Assembly: GCA_024138025.1 (NCBI GenBank)
Contig: JAMXBD010000392.1
Coordinates: forward strand, 558,001 to 622,000
From: Combretum micranthum
Lineage: Eukaryota; Streptophyta; Magnoliopsida; Myrtales; Combretaceae
DNA length: 64,000 bases
Direction: 5' to 3'
Under the pieces are notes generated by a model. It did not search any database. It was not told the origin of the DNA and saw only the letters and a list, made by a program, of their open reading frames with translations. Of this stretch, positions 11,280 to 24,696 are shown piece by piece (the stretch's first letter is position 1; the number at the start of each line of letters is the position of its first letter). The position numbers and the translations under genes were made by a program.

Positions 11280-13260
11280 TTAAACTAAGATTATAGCTCA
11301 TAAACTTAGTAGATTTTTGGCCTTATTTAACTCAAACTAAGCCCCAAAAATCAAAGCCCAATTAAAGCCAAAGCCCTTAGAAAATCTGCCTCAAAAATCA
11401 ATTATTATTAGATAAATATCAAGCCTTATTGTTACACTTTACACCTCCAAAAACAAAACCAAGAGAAGAAAAAATTCGTAACTCTATAAAGGCAATATTT
11501 TCTAACACCCAAACCAAGTTTTCTTACACCCAACACACCAAAATCTATCCCAACCATCATATATACATTAAGGTAAGTTTATATGATGTTTAAGATGCAT
11601 TATTTCTCTTTTAATCCATGAATTTTCTGTCAAATATAATGTATGTTGGATATATATGTGTATTGTTATATTGTGAAGTTGAGATAGCTTAGGACTTGTT
11701 TATGGAGGTGCAATGATGGTGTTGAGTGTAGTGTGATGAGAAGTTGGTATTATTGAGTTATGTTAAAGTAATGAATGTGAAGAAAGAATGAAATTATATG
11801 GCTAAGTGTGTTTTAATGGTTGGAAGGAGTTTTGTGTTTCAATGATGTTAGAAGGGAGTTTGTGTATGCTTGATGATATAGGGCTCTTATACCATGTATT
11901 AGGAAGGTTATATTATGGTTTGGAAGGAGTTGGAAGAGCTAAATGTAAAAATTTTCATGTTTGAAAAATAGAGGAATTCTGCAACTTGGATTGCAGTGTA
12001 CGCCGCCTTGAACGCTGTCGGCATACCTGCCGACGTTAAGGTTCTGGCTTCTGATCTTTTGAAATGCAGCTCGAATGCCGCTGGCATTGAGGTTTATATT
12101 GTCGGTAGAAAGACCCAAAAGTTGTGTACGTAATGTATTTTTCTTAACGCCAACGTATCCTTATACTGCCGACTTTAAGTCTTACATTGTCGGTATTAAT
12201 TGCCAGCATGGGCCCTACAAATTTCAATTTTTCTAACTTTCTTCCAACATCTTCCAATACATGATATATGACTTTTTGATCAAGGATTTTGCCTTGTATG
12301 ATGTTATATGATATATATATGTCATGTGATGACTTTGGATTGTTTTTAAATAAGATTCAATAACTTCTTAAGTTTTAAACATGTGAGTATAAGCTTGACT
12401 TAAGATAGTGATGTTGATATAGTTGATTTGTATAGAACAGAGATAGATACTCGGTTAGAGATTCCCTTTGATTCTCAATCTGATCTAGGTACATAATAAT
12501 TTGATTGATTATTGCTTAGGACAGGCATATTAACATTTGACTTTAATTAAAGACTAATGAAAAGTTTATTGAAATGATTTGTGGTTGAGTCGTGTCTAGT
12601 CCGAGGAATGGCAACCTTGTCATGATGCAATGGCACGGTAGTTTAGGCACTTTGTCTATATCTTTGTCATGATGCAATGGTTCACCATGATACAATGGTG
12701 GTTTATCTTAATGGCTAAGTGGACAGCTAATGGGGTTAACTGTATCTGTATATTCTCTATTTAGGCTCGGGAGAAAATAATATGTTTTAGGTCAAGGTTA
12801 TGGGACTGTTGAACTAATTGATGTTATAGACCGAGACAAGTGGAGTGTATAAAGAAGCGTGAACCCTAGATGATGCTATTAATAATCTTTATCGGTTAGA
12901 TATAGGAGATGTAGATATCCGGTCTATCTATATCAACTCCCTGAGCAGCTGTTGTTACTTAGGACTCCCAGAATTCCCAAGCTTGAATTAGAGCTTGAAT
13001 ACTCTGGTGTTGTTTTACTCACTTAACTAAAGATAAATAAGTTATGATGAATTGTTGCATTGCATTTAGTTAAGTGTGCATGGCATATGTATTTGGTTGC
13101 ACTATTGTGTAATGGGCCTTTGGCTCATGCTGCTATCTTGCAAGTGACTATGATGATGAGCTATACGACAATATAGGCTATAGGACTGACTGGGAGACTT
13201 TTATAGATGATTAGGAGTGTGACCTAGTAGTAGTTGTTTAGGACTTTTGATTTTTTTTTT
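11280..13260 (+). repeat. Gypsy-type LTR-like non-coding sequence
   Basis: A promoter-like start (CTCTATAAAGGCAA near 11483) is followed by an AC-rich leader and then about 1.7 kb of non-coding sequence. That sequence includes a higher-GC block with repeated GCCGAC / GTCGGCAT phrases (12000-12200) and a GGAGTGTGACCTAG segment near 13211. This layout resembles long LTRs of plant Ty3/gypsy elements. No polyprotein lies next to it. The edges are not resolved by a target duplication, so both the limits and the class are inference. Confidence 0.35.
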
Positions 13261-13904
13261 TTTTTTGTGAAGTGCCTAGGCTTATTTGCTAATCCTTGAA
13301 ATGTAATTTTATTTTAAGTGGTATACGTAACATAGCTTGCTTGTATGTAAGTTTTATGTGTTTTGAGTGATCCTTAGGAAATCTTTAATTAATATATGTG
13401 ATGTATGTTTTATATGCATGAGATGACCTATTACTTATGTAGTGGTAGTATTTCTTAATTCAAATCATGTGAATGTTATATCTGTTTTAAGCAAGCAATC
13501 ATTACAAACACTTCTTTTTAGACGACCTTACGTATAATGCTTGGGTATTTCCTAATGCTTGAGTATTATGCGTAGTCGAGGGATTTGGCATGCTTAATCT
13601 ATGAGTTAAGTGGGTCGGGTCCTTATAGTCTTAAGTGTTATAACTGGTAGATAGCTCAATTTGAGCTTTTGTGTTTGAGATTAATAAAGTATGTCAAGTC
13701 ATCGATTGGAGGCGTTTTATGTGATCGTAGAGATTAGAAAGCAAGCCGAACTTCACGTTATATCTGAGCTTTAATCTTCTTTCTCTATCTCTTTTATATT
13801 TCTTTTTATTCAATATTATCGTTATATTTGTGATCATCAAAGATTAATTTGATCTATTACATCAAAATTCAGTATTGGTTGTTTTAAGTCAAATACTCAA
13901 TTCG

Positions 13905-13943
13905 CCTCCCCTCCTCCCTCCTCCCTCCTCCCTCCTCCCTCCT
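13905..13943. repeat. (CCTCCCT)n minisatellite at a copia LTR edge
   Basis: About five copies of a 7-base CCTCCCT unit follow CTCAATTCGCCTCCC. Plant copia LTRs often end in CTCAATTCACCCCCCTC. The array looks like an expansion of that C-rich LTR end, just ahead of the primer-site remnant at 13967. Confidence 0.85.
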
Positions 13944-14062
13944 AAGTATATTCTAATGCATTTTCATTAGGTATCAAAATATGTCTATATTTTTTTTCGT
14001 GCTTAACCGCATTTAGAGTAAAGATCATAGTATCAAATGCACTAAGGTTTCTGGAAGGACAA

Positions 14063-14260
14063 ATGAATAGGCCTCCACTTTTAAATGAGGGAAACTATCA
14101 CTATGAGAAGTATAGAATGAAAATCTTCTTAAAAGCACAGAATAGGTTAATGTGGAATGTAATAGAAGATGGTCCTTTCAAAATTAAGGGAAAAAAAGAA
14201 AGAGACTATAGTGAAGAAGATTGGAAAAGTTTATATAAATGAAATATCTATGAATATATT
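14063..14260 (+). pseudogene. copia gag, N-terminal part (interrupted)
   Basis: The frame opens MNRPPLLNEGNYHYEKYRMK and continues through IFLKAQNRLMWNVIEDGP, the usual start of plant copia Gag (an M-x-R-P-P-L-F-N-G-x-N-Y-x-Y-W-K type pattern). A TGA follows WKSLYK. A one-base shift there picks up the frame that continues across the nested element into the LHCGLNESDFNRI segment at 18751 onward. Confidence 0.75.
14256..14260. repeat. Target-site duplication ATATT, left copy
   Basis: ATATT at 14256-14260 is repeated exactly at 18746-18750, flanking the TG...CA element. Removing the element and one copy rejoins the gag frame as MNILHCGLNE. Confidence 0.9.
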
Positions 14261-17200
14261 TGTCACATCCCAAAAGATACCCTAAACGTAACAACCTGTT
14301 GTACAAAATAATAAAGCCTAGAAATAACTACCTTTGTCATGCAAAGGCTTCCATATCATTTACAAGGTGTACATCATAACTAAGAGAACGCATCGGAGTA
14401 GTGTAATTTACATTGATAACATTTAAGTACAAGGTAAGAGAAATATTTATCATTAACATAAATAAGGTCAATTACAACTCTTAGGGGCATACCTCTAATG
14501 TTCTTAATACCGCATAATTGCATTTCCTAAAAATTTCCAAAATATTAACATAACATATATTACTCATAAAGACATTACAAGAAAGGGAATTCATCTTATG
14601 TTCTCACTGCTTCCATAAGAGTTCAAGAATCCGTGCATGATTTTGCTTAATATCATGATCTTCAAATAGAGATACAAGTATACTTGTTTCAACAAAGATC
14701 TATGGAGGTATACAATTACAACGAGCTTAATGAGATATTCCCTTTTATTCGCACCGTGATTTCAAACAAATTTATTAATTCATGCATATGCTATGCATGT
14801 TATGCAACAATCATTTGATACAAACAATTATGTATGGGTATCCAGAAATCATACACATAACGAATTTATGCCCTCCATATTGAGGGTTAGGGAATGGTAT
14901 TTGAAGGTCTTCACGATCTTTCACTACTAGTCCCTGAGTACACCCTACCCTCAGCGATCGATCAACATGGCTTATCCTTAGTATATATCCCCGATATGCC
15001 TTAGTTTCCTAAGAATGAGTATGGCTACGAGCCCTCTTAGCCTCGGACCTTCTCGATTCTTCACATAGGAGTAGCAACTTTTGACATGTGACTCGAAAAA
15101 ATGCAATGCATGCCCATTTAGTTATATTAAAGCCAAATAAAATTAAAGTATGCTTAATGATGATCAAACAAATATCATACAAACATAAGTAGCATGTAAT
15201 ATTGACGTTATACTCAAACAATCAATTGTTCGTTTTGATATGCTTAGCATCTTTCGTCACACATTAATAGGAGCACATACATAAGTACCCATAACCTCGT
15301 ACATGGTCATTTGATCTTGTTCTTATAAATCTAGTGCAACTATCTACAAATACAAGTAAGGTAACAAAACTATGAGGGAAAATTTATCCGTCTATATCAC
15401 AATCTTCTTAATCATAGTAATCTTCAGGAAGGAAAGTCTCATATTCCTCATCACCTAGATAAAAGAAATACTCAGAATGAGTATTTTATAGAAGTTCTAC
15501 TCAAACTTCCTAATTCTATATTGTTATTTTCGTCAAAATTCGGATTATGTGAAACCCCAACTTAAAATGGTCATAACTTGCTCATTTTAACTCGGAATTT
15601 CGCATATAATATGTCGTTTTCTACTTGCTCAAAAAGATCTATCTATTTCTAAGGTTATTTTGAATATTTGAATTCGCTTGGGTTCCAAAATGGGTTGTTA
15701 CAGTTCTAACACAAAAATTCCAGCCTCAATCTGTAACTTTTTGTAAATTTTATTTCATCTAAAAACTCTATAGAAAATACATAAATATTTATACAGTTGA
15801 GAAACCCTTTTTTAATATATGCATAGGCTCATATTATATGCATGATTCTAGTAATGTTGTCTAAAAAATAAAATTTGTAAACAATCTTTGCAAAAGATAG
15901 AGTTTATTAAAAAGTCATTCTTTGATTTATGATTAAATTTGCTAGTTTGTAAACATGTGACTCAGTCAACAAGAAAATCATGATTCGATATATTTTTAAA
16001 TCTCAAAGGTCTCATATTTGAAAAGAATTTTATTTAATAATTTATTTTACAAAACATAGTTTTATTCATCAGTGGCATAAAACTCTAAATATATCTTATT
16101 AAGTTTGATCCTTAAACAAAGTTTTAATTCGTAGATTTTGTAAATATGAAACTTAATTTATGATTCTATACTTATGTTAGAGTTCATAAAAATTTTATTT
16201 TCATACTAAACTTCTTTTAACTAATTATTTTTCAAAACATAAAGCTTTATGTGGTTATGAAGAAAAATCATTCTAGGTCTTATTATTTAAAATGTTTTAA
16301 GTTTTAGCATGAAGGATATTAAATGAATGGCTTGTTCTAACTCTTTATTCTCATAATAATTCTTTCTTTATTATTAATTTCTCAACACTTAGGTCTTTAA
16401 GGAGTTGTTGGAAGTAAACTAAAATTTTGAATTGTTATAAATAGGTATCTAATTATTGTAACTATTATTTGTATTTCCTTAAATTCATAAAGAGAGAGTG
16501 AATTTACTTCTTAAAACTTAGTTCTTTAAGTTGTATACCGATGTTATTTCTAAGTGGATTTTTAACTAGTGGGTTGATCTTAGTTTGACATGAAAAATTT
16601 GTTTTGTTCTTAGTGTTTATTAAAGTGTTGGTCATAATCTCGTAAATAAGTTTTTAAGAAAAGTTTGCATAATCAAGAATTGTCAACATTATGGTTTAAT
16701 AATAAATTTATTTTAATATTTTGAAAAGAGAGTGTGTGGAATCACATGATTAAGTGTTGGAGAAACTTTGCATAACACTAAAAAATTTATGATGAACTTA
16801 TTTGAATTTTTGAAAATAATGTTGTTGAAATAAAATTTCTAAGTCTTTAATGAAAAATCTTTCCTAAATGATAAAACTTATTTCTTGGGTGAGCTTAGTC
16901 TTATTTTCTTTATTAAATAAGGAACTCCTTTTATTTTATCAAGACAACAACATTACGGTCATGTATGAATATGAACTTGTAGCTAAGTAATATTAGCAAA
17001 AATAATTCAAATAAAGATAAAAGACATAGAAATAAAATAAGTATATAATAAAAGTCAAGTATTGAGAAATCTTAGCTTAAATCAAAGCTTCCTAGACTTA
17101 GACATGGGCAAGTCCATAAAGAAAATAAGAAAACAAAAGAAAAAATCATTATGACTTGATTAGAACAACTCTAATAATAGAAAGATTAGTCTTAATAAAA

Positions 17201-18745
17201 TTGCATGAAATAAATAGATATATTGCTTGAAATATAAGAGCACGAATAAATAAAAGTTATGTTAGTGCGCTTATAAGCTCTAAGAAAAAAAATATATATA
17301 TATACTTAGTAATATATAAATGTTAGATTAAGAGCAATAATAAAACATAATAATATAACAATAATAATAAGAACATTGCCAAATAAGACATAAACATATT
17401 ATTGCTTCCATAATACCCATAGGTTTATAAAATATGCAATATGAAAATAGCTTTAGGAATTTTTACCTAAGGGTTTTTGTTGGTTGAAGAAGGAATGAAG
17501 TATTGTTGGTTATAGGTGGATGATAGTTTTATGAAGAGAAGAAAGAGTTGGGAAGAGAATTTTGGAAAGAATATCCGTGGAGAGAATTTGAGAGAGTTTT
17601 GGTATGTTTAAGAAATATGTGAAGAAGTGGAGGAAAGGTGGTATTTATAGATTTGTGGATAGAAATTAGAGTTAATTAAATAAATAAATAAATAAATAAG
17701 AAAATAAATAGTGGGCATAAAGAGAGAGAGATTAAAAAAAATGATTTTTGTAAAGAAAAGTAAGTAAAGTATGAATGAAGCTTAGTAAAAAGTAAATGTA
17801 AGACATAATGTGTAGGTTATAAGAGATAGGTTGTAATAAAAAGTAGAAATAGATGAATATGAATAAATAGTATAATGAATAGTAAATAAGATAAATAAAT
17901 TACTGGTAGCAAAAAAAAATACATGTAAAAATATTATATATGATATTTTTATATGCCGAAAAATTACGAAACTAATATTTTATGAATTCTTACAAAATTA
18001 CAAATCTATATTGATTTATGGAATATTTTTGTTATCTCGAGCCCCATGACACATTTTTTAAGAATTGATCTCGTTCGATCCTAAATGATCAATTTTTTAC
18101 GAATTTGATCTTTGTAGGTTGTATCACATTATTTCAAACCAATCTAAGGTTTTCTTATTCTTACTATTTTAGGATTTTGCGTACAGAATTGTTGGTCTAG
18201 ATTCACTAAGTTTTGTTATTGCTCTAAGTTGGCTTTAGAGTTTCGGTTTGACTTCCGGCTTTTTGATTTACTCATAAGATCAAAAAATTTTGGGGTTTAT
18301 GACCGTATTATTTTTTTTTTGTTCAAAATTTAAGTTTTACTTTATTTTTGTGATTTATTTAATATTTTATAGTTATCAAAATTATTTAATCGAGTTTAGG
18401 TTACATGATGACTCAGATTGATTTTCGGTATTAACTTAGATTTTTTATTCTACAATTAACCAAAGGGTTTAAGGTTTTAGGATTTTGTCGTTGAATATTA
18501 TTTGGATATTCCGTCTCGATTTATGTGTTAGGGATCAATAGATAAATTATTTCACGTTCGGATTTCAAGTCGAACGATTATTGAATTTTTTTTTTAATGA
18601 AGGTTCTCTTTCTCTTAAGGTCATGAGATTTCGTATTTGATATTGTTTGAGTTTGGTTTTAATTTGGGTTGATTTTTAGGGCTTAGTTTTAGACATTTAA
18701 CTCTATGATTATTTCTAAGAATACCGAAAAATTTAGAGGTTTACA
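14261..18745 (-). mobile_element. 4485-bp TG...CA element, probably a gypsy solo LTR (nested)
   Basis: The insert begins TGTCACATCC and ends GGTTTACA, with the 5-bp ATATT duplication on both sides, as LTR retroelements leave. It contains no polyprotein frame and no second copy of its own start, so a single very long LTR fits best. On the minus strand it starts TGTAAACCTC and ends GGATGTGACA, an ending common in plant gypsy LTRs. A TATAAATA box (17649-17642, minus) followed by a CT-rich leader supports minus orientation, with U3 of about 1.1 kb. A non-autonomous derivative with large internal non-coding DNA is the alternative. Confidence 0.8.
17642..17649 (-). promoter_or_regulatory. TATA box of the nested long LTR
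   Basis: TATAAATA on the minus strand is followed downstream (17640 to about 17540) by a CT-rich, plant leader-like sequence. This gives the direction of transcription of the LTR. Confidence 0.6.
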
Positions 18746-19289
18746 ATATTACATTGTGGGTTAAATGAAAGTGATTTTAATAGAATATACACTTGTAAAA
18801 CCGCAAAAGACATATGGGATGAATTAAAGAAAACCTATGAAGGAACATCTAAAGTTAGAGATACTAAAATAAGTCTTCTACATGGACAATTTGAAATTTT
18901 CAAAATGCAACCTAACAAAACCATAGATGAAATTCATAATAGATTCATCAACATCATAAAACTTTTGAGTATACTCAAGAAGAATTTTACTAATGTGGAA
19001 ATCACTTCTAAACTTTTCAGGTCCTTACCCAAGGATTAAGAGACTAAGAGAATTGCTATTGAAGAAGTATGATCTAAGTACTATAAGCAAAGAGGAACTT
19101 CTCGAAACACTCAAGACACATGAGTTGATCAAGAGACAAGGAGAGGAATTGAGTAGGAAGGCCATTGCATTAAAAGCTACAAGTCATGACTCTAGTGAGA
19201 AAGATGATGATGAGGACGAGGAGCTTACTTTAATGGCAAAAAATTTCAAGAAGTTCGAAGTTCAACAAGAAGATAAAAAGAAAGGATGA
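18746..19289 (+). pseudogene. copia gag, C-terminal part (resumes after nested element)
   Basis: The frame reads LHCGLNESDFNRI, then CKTAKDIWDELKKTYEGTSK, the conserved UBN2-type Gag core (C-x-T-A-K-x-I-W-D-x-L). It continues through a QFEIFKM segment and ends in a Lys/Glu-rich region (EELLETLKTHEL, then DEDEELTLMAKNFKKF). There is at least one stop and a frameshift (after SLPKD near 19038). The zinc knuckle that normally follows is absent. Confidence 0.75.
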
Positions 19290-22200
19290 TGATGGTAGCT
19301 CCTCAAGATACAAAAAGGAAAAGAAAATTTCACACACATATGAGTGTCAACTTCAACTTTCTTTTTCATTTTCAATTCTTTATTATTGTTTTTTTTATTT
19401 CCATCTCAAACTTAAAAACATTCCCGCCAATTCTAACTTGTCCCATGCATCTCAAATTTCATTGAGAGGAAATCGTGGCTAACTTTATCCTTCATATGAA
19501 TATGCAAAAGCACCATGACCCTAGCTATAATACACCAAATTGAATGGTAACCTACCTTTGTCCTGCCTCGATTGTGATCTAGCGTCTCCAGTTTTGCCAC
19601 ATATAACGCTAATAAGACAAACCTAAAAAATCGGTTTATCTAATTTGTTTGCTAACAAATTTTATTATTTAGTTTGCAAAAACTTGGAATGATGCAATAG
19701 AAATGTAAATTTAAAAAATAAATTAATATAATTAATTCAAATAACTAGTAACACGAATGCCTATTAATGATCACTATTTGTATGCTAAGCATAAATTAAC
19801 TAATAAATTGGTGAAAGGTTATATACACTTTATATCACCATGAGTCATAATCTAAATTTTTATTTATGAACATGTTACTTAGTCATAGGCATGTTATATT
19901 GATGATGTATGCACGTAAAGGTTATAATTTAAGTAAGAAACATGCTATTTCTTATAACTATTAAAGCATAAATTAAGTTTTAATTTCAGCTCTTAAACAC
20001 TAGTTCAATAATATACATGTCCAATCTTCTATATCCCAATATAATATATAAGTCCTTATATCACATGCCAGTGGCCTTCTAGACTATTGATATATTCCTT
20101 GATCTCTCAAGTGAGAAGTACCAAGTTTGATTCATCCCTCCCCAACCAAAAAAAAAAAAAGTCCTTATATCCATATCCAATCTCTAATTTGTGTTCTTAG
20201 TTCCTTTAAGCTTAAAACAATCAAAATATACTCCAACATACGTTTCAAATCACATGTAAACTATATATTCCATGAGCACTTCATAATCATCAAAGTCCAT
20301 CATATTAATAAAATCACATTTTTCCCATCAATATGCCAATTTCATATCCGCATGCCAAACTTTTAAACCATATGCCATGAGATCATAAAATTCTCCAAAA
20401 CATATTTAAACTTACATCGTCATAATTTTAACCATATAAACTCAATATATCAAATTCAATTCATGAAATCCATTATATGTTCTAAAGTATCCAATATGAC
20501 GTATAATATCCATAATCTATATACCAAGTTATCTTGCATTATTATTTTAACTTCTTCCTAAATCAATATTAGAACTATTTAATTACGACATTTATACTCT
20601 CAAAATGGCTTATAACTCATTTTTATATCTAGTTATTGAGTTCATTTTGGTGTAGTTATTAATCAATTTTATAAATATTTTAGAACGGATCTACACATGA
20701 TGAGTTATTATTTTAATTTCAAGGAATAATTATTGTCAGAGAATGAAATGAACTAGAATTAATCAAGTTCATATCAATTTTAATGTTCAAGATCAAAGGA
20801 AGACTTTAAGGCTTGATATAATGTATCCCTGGAGACTGTTGGAGTTTAAATTTTGAAGGAATGATTGCAATAAGAGAATTTCCATGAAGAACACAAGTAG
20901 GTATATTAAATTGTGTTGTTAATCATGCTGAAAATGAAAATTATTTTTGTAATTAGTTAAATTATGAGAGATACACAAACTTAAACACATCTATAAATAA
21001 TCCTATAAACATGTTGGAAAAAAAAGACGGTGAATATTATTAGAAAAGCTTTGCTAGGAGTATGTTGAAAGAAGTATTATGGGAAGAAAGGGAAGGTCGA
21101 CATTGAAGATTCAAATTCAATAATTATTAACCAGATGAAATCGTATTATTGTTCTATTTATTCGTCTGTTTTATGGAGTAAGAAGTTATGTGTATCTATA
21201 CTTATGTAACCCTAAATTATCATGTAAAGTTTTATTTTATGAAAGAGTTGATGAAATGTTTCTGATAATTTAATTAGGTTTTTGTTGGAATTAGATTGAT
21301 TTTTTTAGAGTGTTAATTTAGTTTATTAAATTTATATACAACAGTGTTTCATAAAAATTAAATATGTATGATTCATGCAATCTTAAGAATGAGACAACAT
21401 AATTTTATTAAGCTAAGGTGAAACCTTATAGAGAAATTCATCAAGAGGAATATCAATTAATTAGCAAGTATGTTAATTTATTCAAGTAATGCAATCGGAA
21501 TTAATTGATTTGTAAAGTTCTAATTAATTGATAAGGGATTAGTGATTATGAATTCAGCAACTTCTACCATAATCTACACTAGAAATTTCCATAGTTCAAA
21601 AACATGATAATGGATTTAACTATATTTTCTTTGAATTCTTCATGATAAATTCTAGGAGAAACAATATCTAGGTGCATATATAAAAATATGAATCTTATAT
21701 TTAATTCTAATAGAGTATAATAATAATTATAATAGTAAAATTTTAAGTAGGCTAGATCATTTAGATATCATGATGAGGAATTTTGTTTAATTTGAGTTAA
21801 AGTGATTATTTGTACTTGTGGTCTTTATGAAATAACTATCAGTGATGTTAGCTATACCATACTTAATGACATGATTAATAGCCTATATGTTAATTCAACC
21901 ATCTAAACACATTTCATAATCACCAAATAATTCAATTGGGCCCAAAATTGCTTCATCAACTCTACACTTTAGAGACTATCACCAATCACTCTTAATCATT
22001 GTAATTCATCAAATATGCATTTAATTGGTCCCTCTATATTACCATTTCAAATTGGATGTGAAATTCACCAATTCTATCCAATATGACCCTAAACACCATA
22101 TGACTAACATTCATTTAATCATGCGCTTAATCTATATCAAAACCCACCCCTTCCTTTAACACTCCACTTTAAATCATCAATTTCTAGGCAAAATGAAACA

Positions 22201-22789
22201 ACCCATATCATCAAATGTTGACCACCACTTGCATGCACAGACTATACGCCATTCACTAGCATTCAAAACATCAACTCAATATATTCCAACTCAAATCCAT
22301 TCTTAGACTATATTTAAGAGATTTACCTTACTTAAATCCTTGGAATTCACCAAACACTACCTTATATGCCTCCTAGAGCCTCCTTAACGCCATAATTTTA
22401 ACTTAGCTTGATCAAATTATAAAACAATGCATTCTTAAATTTACTAGCTATTGACTTGTTGTAAAACTTTATGGATCCTAACTTTTGAACTTAAACTCAC
22501 ATTAATCTCCTCCTTGAGTTGTGTGGGAAGCTTGGATTTCTATCTCATCTCCTTCATTTTCTAGTGAGAAACATGATAAAAGATGTAGTTGGTGCTAATC
22601 CCTACTTAATCTTGCAAAATTAATACTTAAGCAAGGATTGGGGTTTGGCAATAAACTCAACTTAAGAAAGTTTGAAAGAGTTTAATGAAGGAGAAGAAAA
22701 TAAATAAGAGAAGAAAGGAAAGGGAGGAAGGGCATGCATGTCATCGGATAGAAGGGTCTTCCTTCTCAAGTGCCGGTGCTTGACCATCC
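19290..22789. other. AT-rich repeat-derived non-coding region
   Basis: I see no gene. A phrase near 20600 (AAAATGGCTTATAACTCATTTT) resembles one inside the long LTR at 15567 (AAAATGGTCATAACTTGCTC), and the region may be a decayed LTR of the same broad class. The limits cannot be set. Confidence 0.35.
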
Positions 22790-24696
22790 CTATATGATCA
22801 TCTATATCATGGATGACGAGCCAACTTTCCCTCATCTTGTTTGCTCGAGTTTGTTCCAAGTCAATCATTCTCTTAAAGCATACCATATAGGCATTGCCAC
22901 AATCCCTAATATGTTAGGGCGACTCAACTTTTCCGGTTAATTTTAGCTTGTCATGGCCTTATTAGTAGAGCAACATCAACTCTCGACTAGTTTGCTAACG
23001 AAAGATCAAACTTGCCCTCAAAGTAAACCCACTCTTTGAATAAATTACCTTACTAATGCCTCTTGCAATGTTTCAAGAGTTTCAGAAAAATATAAAAAAA
23101 AATTAAAAGAAAAACATAGAAGATTAAGTTAGTTTGGCAAAAATAGAAATCGATGCAATTAGTAATAAAATAGGTAAGGAAATAGTAAATAGTCATGGTA
23201 GTAGTAATATAATAATTTTTGTACCAAATACATACGATATAAGAAATCTACCAAGGCCACTTAGGTCTTAAGAAGGAGAAAAGCTTCTAATTAATTTAAC
23301 ATATAAATGCATGTGTGATATATTTTTGTGGTTATATATTTCATCTTTTTTAATTGTTTATGCACTTTTATTTTTGTAGTTATATATTTTGTTTCCTTTT
23401 TTTATTGTTTATGCATTTTTTTTAATTATTAAATCATGAATCATAGGTAGTGTCATCTAGTAAATGTGCCAATTTTTCAATTTTTATTTTACTATGTACT
23501 TGATTTTTGTATACCATCAGTGGTATGCATTTGCTGGTATACATATAGTTATATATAAATTAATATATATATATATATATATATATAAGATTAGTAAACA
23601 TGCACTAAGAAAATTTGTGCAAGAAATAAAATTCAACATAATAATATTTAATAAATAAATTTTATTTTGGATAAATTCATATAATATTGAATAATTTGTG
23701 AAGTAAAAAAATAAATAAATAAAGAATGAAAAAAAAATGTAGAATTAATTAGAAAAGGGCGATTTCTAGTTAGAATGAAGAGAGAGATAAGAAAAAAAGA
23801 GCCTTCTTTATACAATAGCTACCATCATAATCGCTATATATAATAATATTTATGGTTTTAATCATACATCCACCATTGATATTAAAATAAATATTAAAGA
23901 ACGAGCTTTTTGTCATTTAAGCAATATAAGTCGCTCAAAATGTGTGTGTATGCAAAATTTAAAAAAAGTATTGAAATATTAATTACAAAATAATAATAAT
24001 GCAGTTAAAGAGAATATATATTTATATATATAGAGAGAGAGAGAGAGAGAAAATGTGAAAAAAAATTTTAAGAAGATTAGTGTAACTAAAATAAAGGGTT
24101 TCTAGATAGTGAAGATCCATGAAAATTAATTGTGAACATACATGGCTAATTGATATGAAATGTATAATATGGTTTTAAAAACTTTGGTATAAAATTTTTT
24201 AGTCGAATCAACTTGATTCACTTAATATATTAATAGATTAATTATGTACATCGGAAGTTTCGAGTTTTGATTAACTAATTTTTTACTATTATTATAATCA
24301 TTTATGTCAAAATAATAAGAAACCAACCATAATAAAAGATTGCTCTCTATATTTTTTCTACAGTGTTAAAATCATTTTTTTCTTAAAAAAAAAAAGCTCC
24401 TAATGAGAAAAAGAAATAAAGTAATTTTAACATAAAAAATTCCTTTTCATTTTTGTCATTGGATCATAAAATAAGTAACACCTAGAAATTTATTATTTTA
24501 TTAATAAAATTTTACATAAGTTTATTTTATTAATAAAAAATAGGCACTAATTAATTTTGTTCGAAGAAAAGGATGAAATATAATGAAGCAAAGAGAAAAG
24601 GGAAAAAATAAATTATCTTAAGTGAAAAGCAATTAGACTAAAAAAGAGAGGGACATAGGATGAAACAGGGAACTAAATATTAAATGGGCTTTATAT
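22790..24696. repeat. Tandem duplication unit A (about 1.9 kb)
   Basis: This segment is followed immediately by a second, diverged copy (24697-26872). Shared landmarks include CATGGCCTTATTAGTAGA (22953 and 24865), TTTGCTAACGA.AGATCAAAC (22990 and 24901), CTTAAGAAGGAGAAAAGCTTCTAATTAATTTAA, and a closing CAATTAGACTAAAAAAGAGAGGGACATAGGA (24629). It ends in AATGGGCTTTAT. Between-copy differences are scattered substitutions and small gaps. No protein is encoded. Confidence 0.85.

Larger units (their letters stand above)
13967..19300 (+). mobile_element. Ty1/copia retrotransposon fragment B with a nested element in gag
   Basis: A decayed primer site (TTAGGTATCAAAAT, 13967-13980, compare TTGGTATCAGAGC) precedes a gag frame beginning at ATG 14063. 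Gag is broken at 14261 by an inserted TG...CA element and resumes at 18746, running to a stop at about 19287-19289. Nothing of the pol region follows, so this is a 5' fragment. The Gag belongs to the same broad family as that of element A at 2892-5230. Confidence 0.75.
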
